DNA of 54,147 bases from positions 1-54,147 of the forward strand of contig JAISJR010000065.1 of NCBI GenBank assembly GCA_031261425.1. The letters run 5' to 3'. Below are positions 25,075 to 33,818 of this stretch, piece after piece. Below the pieces are notes generated by a model. That model searched no databases. It was given only the letters and a program-made list of their open reading frames with translations, and had not been told where the DNA came from. The position numbers and the translations under genes are program-made. Source of the DNA: Planctomycetota bacterium. GTDB lineage: Bacteria; Planctomycetota; SZUA-567. Each line of letters starts with the position of its first letter. The stretch's first letter is position 1.

Positions 25075-25106
25075 AAAAGTCCGGTTGGCGCCACCCGGAC
25101 TTTTTT
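25075..25106 (+). terminator. Rho-independent terminator after ilvA
   Basis: AGTCCGG/CCGGACT stem with a GGCGCC-containing loop, followed by six Ts, starts at the ilvA stop. Confidence 0.9.
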
Positions 25107-25189
25107 AGTTTCGCGAAAAATTTAATAACCTCCGCCATTTTTAATTGTTAATCGTTCCGCGGCGCCAATAACCCCAAAGGAAAAAAACA

Positions 25190-26008
25190 ATGCCGGACGC
25201 GCTGATAACTTTGGACGAGGTGCATAAATCTTTCGGCGCCGTAACCGTGTTGCGCGGGTTGACGCTGACCGTCCAACGCGGCGAAACGTTGGTCATCATC
25301 GGGCAGTCCGGCGTCGGCAAAAGCGTAACCCTGCGCCTGTTTCTCGGACTGCTCGCGCCGACGACCGGCGAATGTCGCTTTCAAGGGCGCGACATCGCGG
25401 CGATGGACGAAGACGACCTGACCGAGTTGCGCTCGCATTTCGCGATGCTGTTTCAGAACGGCGCGTTGTTCGACAGTATGACGATTGCGCAAAATATCGC
25501 GTTTCCGGCGCAGTTGCGCGGCGTGAAAAACCGCGACGAGTTGACGCGCATCGTCGAGGAAAAATTGTATCAGGTCGGTTTGGGCAAGGCGCGGTTTCCC
25601 GATATGCCGGACAAAATGCCGTCGATGGTGTCGGGCGGTCAGCGGAAGCGCGTCGCGCTGGCGCGGGCGTTGGCGCAAGAGCCGGAAATAATGTTGTATG
25701 ACGAGCCGACGACGGGTTTAGACCCGATTATGAGCGACGCGGTGGCGGATTTGATTGTCGCGACGCGGCAACATCTGGCGCATAAAAATCTGACCAGCAT
25801 CGTCATCACGCACGATATGCAGGTCGCGTTCAAGACCGGCGACCGGATTATTATGCTGAACGCCGGCGTCATCGCCGCCGCCGGCACGCCGGACTATTTC
25901 CGCGAAATCAGCGCCCGCCCCGACGCCGACGGAATGAGCGAAAAAGAATTGATGATACGGCAATTCGTGCGCGGCGAAGCCCGCGGACCGATTCAGGCGG
26001 TGCAGTAA
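25190..26008 (+). CDS. mlaF: Lipid-transport ABC ATPase, MlaF type
   Basis: 272 residues. Walker A GQSGVGKS, signature SGGQRKRVALARAL, Walker B IMLYDEPTTGLDP and the H-loop ITHDM are present. The family-specific segment MLFQNGALFDSMTIAQNIAFP marks MCE/Mla ATPases, which move phospholipids between membranes. The permease (mlaE) and MCE protein (mlaD) that usually follow are absent. Its stop is two bases before an A-type repeat arm. Confidence 0.88.
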   Translation: MPDALITLDEVHKSFGAVTVLRGLTLTVQRGETLVIIGQSGVGKSVTLRLFLGLLAPTTGECRFQGRDIAAMDEDDLTELRSHFAMLFQNGALFDSMTIAQNIAFPAQLRGVKNRDELTRIVEEKLYQVGLGKARFPDMPDKMPSMVSGGQRKRVALARALAQEPEIMLYDEPTTGLDPIMSDAVADLIVATRQHLAHKNLTSIVITHDMQVAFKTGDRIIMLNAGVIAAAGTPDYFREISARPDADGMSEKELMIRQFVRGEARGPIQAVQ

Positions 26009-26009
26009 G

Positions 26010-26440
26010 CAATTAAAAATTACAAATTAAAAATGGTTAATTCCCCTCTATGGAGGGCTGGGGTGGACTATCCGCTGGCAATCGGCGGCGGTATCGCCGA
26101 TTGACGGAGTGGTGATTTTGATAAATTATTCCGCTAATCGCCCTGCAAGGGCGAAATATATTAGCCCAGGGTAAGCGACACGCTCTATCGTCGCGCCACC
26201 CTGGGTAGCGGTTGATTGATAAAACCATCCGACAGTCCCGCCGTTAGGCGGCAAACGCCGCCTCCGGCGGCGAGAGCGGTTCGCCAAAACGCGGCGAACC
26301 GTCCAATTTCGGTTGGCGCTTCGCGCCGTCTTTACCCAGGGTGGCGCGGCTGATAGAGCGTCGCCGTTTACCCTGGGCTAATATGTTTCGCGCTTTCAGC
26401 GCGGCTGTCGGAGATTATCAAGCAGGGCGATTAAGAATTT
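26010..26440. repeat. Composite of A, G and F type repeats
   Basis: No gene. An A-type half arm (26010-26034) is followed by a shortened G-type element (TTCCCCTCTATGGAGGG). An F-like block runs from 26140 to 26440, whose ends CGCCCTGCAAGGGCG and ATTAGCCCAGGGTAAGCG recur inverted as TACCCTGGGCTAAT near 26370. Confidence 0.75.
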
Positions 26441-26463
26441 TTATCAGTTGAGGAAAACCGACG

Positions 26464-26673
26464 ATGAAAACGGAATACGATTTTTCCCGCGCCATCGGCA
26501 ATCCTTACGCGAAAAGATTGCATCGGCAAATAACGCTGAAAATTGACGCCGACACCTTGGCGTATTTTCAGCAACAAGCGGAAATCGCCGGTCTCCCCTG
26601 CCAAGATTACATCAATTGGCATCTTGCCGATTGCGCCGAACGCCGCCAAACGCTCGCACCGGCGGCGAAGTGA
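26464..26673 (+). CDS. CopG/BrnA-like small DNA-binding protein, possible orphan antitoxin
   Basis: 69 residues beginning MKTEYDFSRAIGNPYAKRL, then ITLKIDADTLAYFQQQAE and YINWHLADCAE. This matches small BrnA/CopG-type ribbon-helix-helix antitoxins (DFSKxxxNPYAKRL front). No toxin gene is adjacent. GAGGA precedes the ATG. The sigma factor starts 18 bases after its stop, so they may share a transcript. Confidence 0.7.
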   Translation: MKTEYDFSRAIGNPYAKRLHRQITLKIDADTLAYFQQQAEIAGLPCQDYINWHLADCAERRQTLAPAAK

Positions 26674-26691
26674 AAATCCACGGAGGGCGGT

Positions 26692-27525
26692 ATGCGCGAC
26701 GACGACGACTTGCACGAATATATGAACACGCTCGCGGATTTGCCGCCGTTGAGCGAAGCGGAAGAAGTCGCCGTCGTCGAAAAAATGGCGCGCGGCGACG
26801 CCGCGGCGCGCGAGTTATTAATTCTGCGCAATCTGCGTTTGGTGGTGTCGTTGGCGAAAAAATTTCCCACGCACGATTTGTCGTTTTTGGAATTGATTTA
26901 CGAGGGCAACTACGGCTTAATCAAAGCGGTTGACCGTTTCCGGCTCGGCAAAAACACGCGCTTCGCCACTTACGCGACGCGCTGGATTACGCAAAGCGTC
27001 GGGCAGGCAATCAAAGAGCGGCGGCGGCGTATTCACGTGTCGCACGAAATGTTTCGCACCACCGCCGCGTGGCGGCGCGCCCGCCGCGACTTGACGCGCG
27101 AATTGGAACGCGAGCCGACGACCGACGAAATCGCCGCCCGCCTCGATTTGCCCGCCGACAAAATCCTCCCGACCCTCGACGCGCTCGCCGCTCTGCGCGG
27201 CACGTCGAGCGAAGAAAGCATCGACTGGCAGCCGCGCGCGGACGGGCAAAACGAACCGCTCGCCAGAATGATGTCCGGCGGCGAAAGCGGCGTTGACCGT
27301 CTCGGTCCCGCCGACGAGCGCAAATTCCGCATTTTGCTTGAATGTTTGAACGAGCGCTCGGCGTTGGTGTTGCGCCTACGCCTCGGTTTGGACGGACGGA
27401 AAAATTTAACGTTGGCGGAAGTCGCCGAAAAAATGCCCGGACGCGCCCACACCCGCGAACGGGTGCGCCAATTGGAGTGCGACGCGCTCGCCGAAATTTT
27501 GCGGATACTGCGAGAGAGCAATTAA
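26692..27525 (+). CDS. RNA polymerase sigma-70 family factor (group 2/3)
   Basis: 277 residues. Region 1.2 and region 2 (LRLVVSLAKKFPTHDLSFLELIYEGNYGL, in parts; then FATYATRWITQSV), region 3 (LTRELEREPTTDEIAARL) and region 4 (LRLGLDGRKNLTLAEVAEK, then HTRERVRQLE) are all present. Region 1.1 is missing, so it is not a standard RpoD; an RpoH- or RpoS-like alternative sigma is likely. GGAGGG precedes the ATG. The stop TAA is formed in the first bases of an A-type repeat. Confidence 0.9.
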   Translation: MRDDDDLHEYMNTLADLPPLSEAEEVAVVEKMARGDAAARELLILRNLRLVVSLAKKFPTHDLSFLELIYEGNYGLIKAVDRFRLGKNTRFATYATRWITQSVGQAIKERRRRIHVSHEMFRTTAAWRRARRDLTRELEREPTTDEIAARLDLPADKILPTLDALAALRGTSSEESIDWQPRADGQNEPLARMMSGGESGVDRLGPADERKFRILLECLNERSALVLRLRLGLDGRKNLTLAEVAEKMPGRAHTRERVRQLECDALAEILRILRESN

Positions 27526-27644
27526 CAAACAATTAAAAATTACAAATTAAAAATTAAAAATGGTGGAGTTTGATTTTCAAATTCGCTTCGCGCAATTTTG
27601 ATAGTTACTCCAAAATTTTTAATTTTTAATTTGTAATTTTTAAT
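27519..27644. repeat. A-type heptad palindrome, full copy
   Basis: Inverted arms of TTTTTAA/TTTGTAA units flank a core with GTGGAGTTTGATTTTC, TTCGCTTCGCGC and TTGATAGTTACTCCA. It separates two convergent genes and contains the sigma-factor stop. Confidence 0.9.
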
Positions 27645-27648
27645 TGAT

Positions 27649-28725
27649 TTAGTTGCGCCGCCGCCAAATAAAATGTTGCGACACGGCGTAATTCCACACG
27701 GCGCTGACCAACATTCCGAGCGCGCCGGCGAGTAGCCAATAAAGGTGCGACACTTCATACAGATAACCGGCAAGCACGATATTCGGCAACGCGCCGAGTC
27801 CGCAAATCAAAATAAACAGCGCCAAGCCGCGCCGGAGATTTTTAAGCGACCGGTCGGCGTAGGTGAAAGCGTTGTTGAGAAAGAAATTCACCACCATCGC
27901 CGCGAGCGTCGCCGCGCTTTGCGCGAAGACGAAGCCGGTCGAATACAGCGCCGCGAGGCAACCGAGATGAACGCCGACGCCGAGCAAGCCCACCGCGACA
28001 AACAGCAAAAATCGCGCCGGCACATATTTACCGACCGTTTTATCCGCCAATAACAAGCCGAAATCGCACAACACGCCGAGCGATAATTTGCTTTCGCCGT
28101 GTTCGCGCAAGCGAAACGTGTAGGCGACCTCGCCAATCGCCAGCGGGCGGCGGGCGCTGGTTAAGAGGTCTAATAAAATTTTGAAGCCCTCGCCGGAGAG
28201 CCGCTCGACCGTTTCGGCGAACAGCGCGCTTCGCAACATAAAAAAGCCGCTCATCGGGTCGGAGACCGTGTTTTTGCCGAGTAACACCGCGCCTAATTTG
28301 GTCGCGGTTTTGCTCATCAACGTCCGCGCGGCGTTCCATTCGCCGACGCTCCCGCCGGCGGCGTAGCGCGTGCCGACCACGATTTCGCAATTTTCGTCGG
28401 TGATTTTTTTGAACATCGCCGGCAGGACGCGCTCGTCGTGTTGCATATCGGCGTCCATCACCGCAATAACCGGCGCGCTCGCCATCATCGCGCCTTCGAT
28501 GCACGCCGTCGAAAGACCTTTGCGCCCGACGCGCCGCAAAATTTTCACCCGCGCGTCGGTGGCGGCGAGGTCGGCGACCCGTTGCCAAGTTTTATCCGGC
28601 GAATTGTCGTCAACGAAAATTACTTCCCAATCAACGCCGCTGAGCGCCGCCGTCAATTTCTCCAACAACGGCGCGACGTTGTCGCTCTCGTTGTAAGTCG
28701 GAATCACGATTGAAAGTTCGCGCAT
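27649..28725 (-). CDS. GT2 glycosyltransferase fused to GtrA-type membrane domain
   Basis: 358 residues. Residues about 1-225 are a dolichol-phosphate-mannose-synthase-like GT2: SIVIPTYNESDNV, FVDDNSPDKTW, VMDADMQHDE and SGFFMLRSALF. Residues about 235-355 form four membrane helices of the GtrA family (FLLFVAVGLLGVGVH, NFFLNNAFTYADRS). Such enzymes load a lipid carrier with a sugar and flip it for envelope glycosylation. The C-terminus carries RRRN just before an A-type repeat. Confidence 0.92.
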   Translation of the reverse strand: MRELSIVIPTYNESDNVAPLLEKLTAALSGVDWEVIFVDDNSPDKTWQRVADLAATDARVKILRRVGRKGLSTACIEGAMMASAPVIAVMDADMQHDERVLPAMFKKITDENCEIVVGTRYAAGGSVGEWNAARTLMSKTATKLGAVLLGKNTVSDPMSGFFMLRSALFAETVERLSGEGFKILLDLLTSARRPLAIGEVAYTFRLREHGESKLSLGVLCDFGLLLADKTVGKYVPARFLLFVAVGLLGVGVHLGCLAALYSTGFVFAQSAATLAAMVVNFFLNNAFTYADRSLKNLRRGLALFILICGLGALPNIVLAGYLYEVSHLYWLLAGALGMLVSAVWNYAVSQHFIWRRRN

Positions 28726-28811
28726 AATTGCTCCTACATTTGTCCGATAGACCGGTTTTATAAATTATTTTTTCTCACGGCGGCACGAAGGACACGCGCC
28801 GCTCATAAATT

Positions 28812-29042
28812 ATTCCGACAGTCGCCGCGAAGCGGCAGAGCGTCCCAGCCCAGCGCAACGCGCTGGGAAAAACCGTTTCCTAACAAATACGCGCCCTGCA
28901 AGGGCAGTGCAAAAAATTCCACTGCTCTTACAGAGCGCCGCCGTTTTTCCGGCAACGTCCCAACCCGCCGGAAAATCAAAGAGACGATTTTCCTTTGGGC
29001 TGGGCTGGGACGCACCGCCCCGGCGGGGCGACTGTCGGAAAT
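28812..29042 (+). repeat. F-type structured element, copy 1
   Basis: About 230 bp bounded by CCGACAGTCGCC and GGCGACTGTCGG. Inside are hairpins GCCCAGCGCAACGCGCTGGG, CGCCCTGCAAGGGC and CTCTTACAGAG. The same modules recur in reverse order at 46726-46958. Confidence 0.85.
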
Positions 29043-29059
29043 TTTTTTTTTGCCACGCT

Positions 29060-29096
29060 CACCACGCCCTAAAGGGCGTGGCAATTGAATAGAGCG
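29060..29096 (+). repeat. E-type repeat, copy 2
   Basis: CCACGCCCTAAAGGGCGTGG hairpin followed by CAATTGAATAGAGCG. Confidence 0.85.
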
Positions 29097-29328
29097 ACCG
29101 CCATTGTGAGAATCAAACTCCGCCATTGGGAAAGCACACTAACTTTCGCTTCGCTACGGTTTCGTAATTCGTAATTTTTATGCGTAATTATTCTTCGCCC
29201 CTCAATCTTATCCCGCCTTTCCCCGTTGGGAATATCCGCGCCAAACGGGTAGTTCATTGATAACCGCCGCCGTTTGGCTACAAATTAACGCTAAATTTTA
29301 TTTCTCGCGGAGGCATACCCGAAAAAAA

Positions 29329-30597
29329 ATGGACGACCCCGACGGCTATTTTCCGGTCATCATCTTGTTTCTGCTCGCCCTTCTCGGCGCTTTGTCCGCC
29401 GCCTGCGAAACCGCGTTGCAATATATGCGCGTCTCGCGTTTGGAAGAAACGCTCGCCAAACGCGGTCGCCGGCGCGGGCGTTTTCTCGACCGCATCCTCG
29501 ACCGCTTGCAACACACCCGTTTCTCCTCGACGTTTATCAGCGGCGCGTTGTTGACGGCGTTCGTGGTGGATTTCTTTTGCCACTTTTGCCATTCCCGCGA
29601 CGACGGCAACGTTCTCTGGGTCGCCGGCGTCGCCGTGTTGTTTATCGCCTGTTTGCGCGGTTTGGCGGAAATCGTCGGCGACGTGCTTGCCGAGCGCTTG
29701 GTGATTGCCCTCGCCGCGCCGATTTGGTTGATGACCGTCTTGTTCAGTTGGCTGACGGTGCCGGTCTTTGCCCTCTATCGGCTGATGGCGCGCGGCGCCG
29801 GTTACGACTTGCAAAAAAAGCCGGAAGACCTGACCAGCGAAGTCATCGCCGCCGTCAGCGACGGCGAAATCGCCGGCGTGGTCAACAACGACCAGCGCAA
29901 AATGATTGAGCGGGTGTTTCATTTTGAACACGCCAACGTCGCCGACGTGCTGACGCCGCGCACCGAAGTCGAAATGCTCGACGTGAGTTTGTCGCTGGCG
30001 GACGCGATTGCGCAGGCGCAACAATACCGGTTTTCGCGGATTCCGGTGTATGAAGAATCCCGCGACAACATCGTCGGCATTTTTTACATTCGCGACATTC
30101 TGAATTATTGGGGCAAAGAGACGCCCGCGTTGCGCGAATTATTGCACAAGCCGCTGTTCGTGCCGGAAACGAAAAACATCACCGAAATGCTGTCACTGAT
30201 GCGCCGCAGTCAAACGCAGATGGCGATTGTGTTGGACGAATACGGCGGCACGGCGGGCTTGGTCACGATTGAGGATTTATTGGAGGAAATCGTCGGCAAC
30301 ATCCGCGACGAATACGACTCCGCCGAAAAAAATTACACGGTGAAAACGCTCGCGACCGGACACGTCGTCGCCGAAGGACACGTCCACGTCAGCGATGTCA
30401 ACGACGCGCTCGACCGCGCTGAGATTCCCGAAAATCAGGACTACGACACCATCGGCGGCTTCGTCTCGTATGTGCTGGGCTACATTCCGCAAACCGGCGA
30501 AACGCTCACTTACGAAAATCTGAAAATCAAAGTCCTCGCCGCCGACGAGCGCAAAGTCAAACAAGTCGAAATCGAACAAAGCAAGAGCGGGAAGTGA
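29329..30597 (+). CDS. CNNM/CorC family membrane protein with CBS pair
   Basis: 422 residues. A DUF21/CNNM membrane domain (about 5-155, several helices, [20 protein letters not shown]) is followed by a CBS pair (about 185-310: [45 protein letters not shown]) and a C-terminal CorC_HlyC domain (about 325-410, [17 protein letters not shown]). The family takes part in Mg2+/Na+ or cobalt handling at the inner membrane. ATG 29329 gives a normal start; a longer frame begins in the spacer. The TGA stop begins a D-type arm. Confidence 0.93.
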   Translation: MDDPDGYFPVIILFLLALLGALSAACETALQYMRVSRLEETLAKRGRRRGRFLDRILDRLQHTRFSSTFISGALLTAFVVDFFCHFCHSRDDGNVLWVAGVAVLFIACLRGLAEIVGDVLAERLVIALAAPIWLMTVLFSWLTVPVFALYRLMARGAGYDLQKKPEDLTSEVIAAVSDGEIAGVVNNDQRKMIERVFHFEHANVADVLTPRTEVEMLDVSLSLADAIAQAQQYRFSRIPVYEESRDNIVGIFYIRDILNYWGKETPALRELLHKPLFVPETKNITEMLSLMRRSQTQMAIVLDEYGGTAGLVTIEDLLEEIVGNIRDEYDSAEKNYTVKTLATGHVVAEGHVHVSDVNDALDRAEIPENQDYDTIGGFVSYVLGYIPQTGETLTYENLKIKVLAADERKVKQVEIEQSKSGK

Positions 30598-30774
30598 GCA
30601 GTGGGCGGTGAAGAGTTAAGATTTTAGAGTTGAGAGTTGAGCATCGGATGCGCTTCGCGCGTCTTAAAAATAAAACTCCACTCTCTCAACTCCACTCTCT
30701 CAACTCCACTCTCTCAACTCCACTCTCTCAACTCCACTCTCTCAACTCTAATCTCTCCTTTCACTGCCCACTGA
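30598..30774. repeat. B-type palindrome nested in D-type arms, with 14-bp tandem
   Basis: Outer GCAGTGGGCGGTG and CACTGCCCACTG are D-type; inside are B-type arms and a core with GATGCGCTTCGCGC. The right arm contains about five CTCTCTCAACTCCA units (14 bp, two heptads). Confidence 0.85.
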
Positions 30775-30781
30775 AAATCAA

Positions 30782-32464
30782 ATGTTAGAAGAACTCTACC
30801 TGCAAAACTTCGTGATCTTCTCGCGCGGGACGTTGCCGTTCGGCGCGGGACTAAACGTGATTTCCGGCGAGACCGGCGCGGGCAAAAGTTTGCTCGCCGA
30901 CGCCTTGGCGCTCGCGCTCGGCGCCCGCGCCGACGCCGCGTTGATTCGCTCCGGTTGCGACCGCGCCGTCGTCAAAGCGGTCTTTTCCGCGCCGTCGTCA
31001 ATCATCGAACGGTTAAACGCGCTCGGCGTCGAAATCGAAGACGAAACCTTGCTGTTTGAGCGACATTTGCGCTCCGGCGCGGCGGCGCGAATGTTGCTCG
31101 GCGGCGCGCCCGTCAGCGTCGCCGTCGCCCGCGAAATCGCCGACCGATTGTTGGACCTCGCGGCGCAAAACGAACACACGCGCCTCTACGCCGAAAATTA
31201 TCAGCGCGAATTGCTCGACCGTTTCGGCAAAATCGACTTGTCTTCGTATCGGGAAATTTTTCAACCGGCGGCGGCGCTAGCGAAAAGAATTGCCGCCGGC
31301 GACCAAGACAAAATGGAACGGCAACGCGAGCGCGAGCGCGTCCGTTATTGGCTCGATAAAATCGCCGCGTTCAATTTTCAGCCGGACGATTGCCTGCTTG
31401 CCGAACGCATCGCCGCGCTGACGCATCGCGAACAAATCGCCGCCGCCGCCGCGACCGGCGTCGCCGCGTTGAGCGACAATGAAAATTCCGTCGCCGCGCA
31501 AATCGCCGGTTTAATCCGCCAACTGTCCGCCGCCGCCGCGCACAGCGCCGACCTCGCCGCCGCCAAAGAGTCGCTGACGACCGCGCAGGACGCGCTCAAC
31601 GCGGCGACGCGGCAATTGCAAAATATCGAATTGTCCGAAGCCGCCGACCTTGACGCGCTCATCGCCCGCGACGAAGAATTGAAAACGTTGCTCCGCGCGC
31701 TCGACTGCCCGAATGTCGCCGCGTTGCCGGCGGTCGAAAGCGAATGGCAGCGCCGCGAGCGGGAACTTGCCGACGACGAATTTGACGCCGCCGCGGCGCG
31801 GCAGGAATTTGACCGTTTGTGGCGCGAATTGTTGACGCGCGGGCAGGAAATCCGCCGCCGCCGCATCGCCGCCGGAGAAAAATTGGCGGCGAAAGTCAAT
31901 CGGGAATTGCGCGCGTTGGAAATGCCGCAGGCGAAATTTTCGGTGGCGGCGCGTCCGTTTGCCGAAATCGAAGGCGAACCGACGGCGCGAATGGCGACGG
32001 TGTCGGCGAGCGGTTTGGACGCCGTGGCGTTTATGATTGCGCCGAATATCGGCGAACCGGCGCGGGCGCTGGCGCAAACGGCGTCCGGCGGCGAGGCGGC
32101 GCGGACGATGCTGGCAATCAAAACGGCGCTGGCGGAAACACAGACGGCGGAAACGTTGTTTTTCGACGAAATCGACAGCGGCGTCGGCGGACGGTTGGGC
32201 GACGTGTTGGGCAAAAAATTGCGGGAGTTAGCCAAGAGCCGGCAGGTCATTGTCATCACGCATCTGCCGCAAATCGCCGCCTACGCGCGCCGCCATCTGC
32301 GCGTCGTCAAAGAAAGCGAACGCGGGCAAACGATGACGCGCGTCGAAGAAATGACCGGCGAGGCGCGCGTCGAAGAAATCGCGCAAATGATTAACGGCGC
32401 CGCCGCCACCGCCACCACTCGCGAGCAAGCGCGAGAAATGTTGGCGGCGGGGGAGAACAATTAA
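30782..32464 (+). CDS. recN: DNA repair protein RecN
   Basis: 560 residues, the normal RecN length. Walker A GETGAGKS at about 29-36, a long coiled-coil centre (about 150-370), the signature SGGEAARTMLAIK, and Walker B TLFFDEIDSGVGGR. RecN is an SMC-like ATPase acting early in double-strand-break repair. Near the start is NEHTRLYAENYQRELLDRFG, typical of RecN. The ATG follows a repeat and has no obvious Shine-Dalgarno. The codons AAC AAT TAA at the end are the first bases of an A-type repeat. Confidence 0.97.
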   Translation: MLEELYLQNFVIFSRGTLPFGAGLNVISGETGAGKSLLADALALALGARADAALIRSGCDRAVVKAVFSAPSSIIERLNALGVEIEDETLLFERHLRSGAAARMLLGGAPVSVAVAREIADRLLDLAAQNEHTRLYAENYQRELLDRFGKIDLSSYREIFQPAAALAKRIAAGDQDKMERQRERERVRYWLDKIAAFNFQPDDCLLAERIAALTHREQIAAAAATGVAALSDNENSVAAQIAGLIRQLSAAAAHSADLAAAKESLTTAQDALNAATRQLQNIELSEAADLDALIARDEELKTLLRALDCPNVAALPAVESEWQRRERELADDEFDAAAARQEFDRLWRELLTRGQEIRRRRIAAGEKLAAKVNRELRALEMPQAKFSVAARPFAEIEGEPTARMATVSASGLDAVAFMIAPNIGEPARALAQTASGGEAARTMLAIKTALAETQTAETLFFDEIDSGVGGRLGDVLGKKLRELAKSRQVIVITHLPQIAAYARRHLRVVKESERGQTMTRVEEMTGEARVEEIAQMINGAAATATTREQAREMLAAGENN

Positions 32465-32574
32465 AAATTACAAATTAAAAATTAAAAATTTCGGATTGAT
32501 TATCAAAACTGCGCGAAGCGAATTTGAAAATCAAACTCCATCATTTTTAATTTTTAATTTGTAATTTTTAATTG
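32457..32574. repeat. A-type heptad palindrome, full copy
   Basis: Arms of TTTTTAA/TTTGTAA units; core has CGGATTGATTATC, GCGCGAAGCG (inverted centre) and AATCAAACTCCA. It contains the recN stop. Confidence 0.9.
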
Positions 32575-32597
32575 TTTTTTGGGGCGAGGGCTAACCA

Positions 32598-33671
32598 ATG
32601 AAAACCAATATGACCGCCTACCGTTGGCAAAAATGCCGCGACCTGTTGCCGGCGAACGCCGCCGCGTTTTTTACCGACCGCGCGACGATTCGTTATTTGA
32701 CCGGTTTCACCGGCGACGACGCGGCGCTGGCGACGGTCGGCGATAAAAAATATCTCATCACCGACCGCCGATTTGAAGCCGAGGCGTCGCTCGCCGCCGC
32801 GACCACGGTGATGCATAAAAACGGTCTCGCGCCCGCCGCCGTCAAAATTTTTCAACGGCATAAAATTAAAACGGTCGCCGTCGCGCCGGCGAATTTGACG
32901 CTGAAACAAGCCGACGGGTTGCGCGAAGCGAAAATCAAGTTGACGCCGTTGCCGCGCCGCTTTTATGCGTTGCGGCAAGCCAAAGACGACGGCGAAATTG
33001 CCGCGATGCAAGCGGCGATTGCCGCGGCGGAAACGGCGTTTCGCCGCTTATTGCCGAAATTGCGCGGGCGGATGACGGAACTCGACATCAAAGCCGAACT
33101 CGAATTTTTATTGACCCGCGCCGGCGCGACCTCGACTTCTTTTCCGACGATTATCGCCTCCGGCGCCCACGCCGCGTTGCCGCACGCCGCGCCGAGTCGC
33201 CGCGTTTGGCAAGTCGGCGAGCCGTTGGTCGTCGATTTCGGCGCGGTCGTCGAGGGCTATGTTTCCGACTTGACGCGCACGCTGTTTTTGCGGCAGATGT
33301 CGAAAGCGTGGCGGACGCGCTACGCCGCGGTGTTAGCCGCGCAAGCCGCCGGCATCGCGGCAATTCGCGCCGGTAAAAGCGGCGCGACGGCGCACCGCGC
33401 GGCGCGAAAAATTTTGCGGGAAAGAGAATTGGATAAATTTTTTACGCACGGTTTGGGACACGGCATCGGCTTGGAAATTCACGAAGAGCCGCGTTTGTCG
33501 GCGCGCGCGCGCGAGCCGTTGCCGGAAAATTGCGTGGTAACGGTCGAGCCCGGAATTTATCTCGCCGGCGTCGGCGGCATCCGTATTGAAGACGACGTGC
33601 TGGTTGCCGCCGGCGGGGCGCGGGTGTTGTCGTCGCTCGCGAAAGACCCGCAAAGCGCGGTGGTGGGATAG
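32598..33671 (+). CDS. M24 family peptidase (Xaa-Pro aminopeptidase type)
   Basis: 357 residues. A creatinase-like N-terminal domain (about 5-125, RATIRYLTGFTGDD) precedes the pita-bread catalytic domain. The metal ligands are visible: two Asp in VVDFGAVVEGYVSDLTRTLF, His in HGLGHGIGLEIHEEP, Glu in VTVEPGIYLAG and Glu in IRIEDDVLV. The enzyme removes N-terminal residues before proline. It lies alone between recN and tRNA-Cys. Confidence 0.92.
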   Translation: MKTNMTAYRWQKCRDLLPANAAAFFTDRATIRYLTGFTGDDAALATVGDKKYLITDRRFEAEASLAAATTVMHKNGLAPAAVKIFQRHKIKTVAVAPANLTLKQADGLREAKIKLTPLPRRFYALRQAKDDGEIAAMQAAIAAAETAFRRLLPKLRGRMTELDIKAELEFLLTRAGATSTSFPTIIASGAHAALPHAAPSRRVWQVGEPLVVDFGAVVEGYVSDLTRTLFLRQMSKAWRTRYAAVLAAQAAGIAAIRAGKSGATAHRAARKILRERELDKFFTHGLGHGIGLEIHEEPRLSARAREPLPENCVVTVEPGIYLAGVGGIRIEDDVLVAAGGARVLSSLAKDPQSAVVG

Positions 33672-33744
33672 GGGGCGCGGTCGGCAACGCTTGCCAAGCG
33701 CCCGGTCGCGCCTATTATCTCACGTAGTCAATTCAAAAACGCGG

Positions 33745-33818
33745 GGCGGCGTAGCCAAGCGGTAAGGCAATGGTTTGCAAAACCATCATCACCAGTTCGA
33801 TTCTGGTCGCCGCTTCCA
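33745..33818 (+). tRNA. tRNA-Cys (GCA)
   Basis: 74 nt. GGCGGCG pairs with CGCCGCT (one G-U) in the acceptor stem. ATGGT/ACCAT close the anticodon loop TTGCAAA, with GCA in the centre. The T-arm is CCAG TTCGATT CTGG, and CCA is encoded. The minus-strand nif3-like gene ends inside it on the other strand. Confidence 0.95.

Larger units (their letters stand above)
28726..29328. other. Long repeat-rich spacer
   Basis: About 600 bases without a gene. It holds the F-type element 28812-29042, E-type copy 2 (29060-29096), the GGGAAAGCACACTAAC/TTCGCTTCGCT block (29128-29157) and an A-type fragment (29160-29190). GGAGG at 29309 lies before the CNNM start. Confidence 0.7.

Noticed and set aside
25190-26008. 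ABC ATPase as the missing ZnuC
   Set aside because: Its segment FQNGALFDSMTI is specific to MlaF-type ATPases and it is 13 kb from the metal genes on the other strand.
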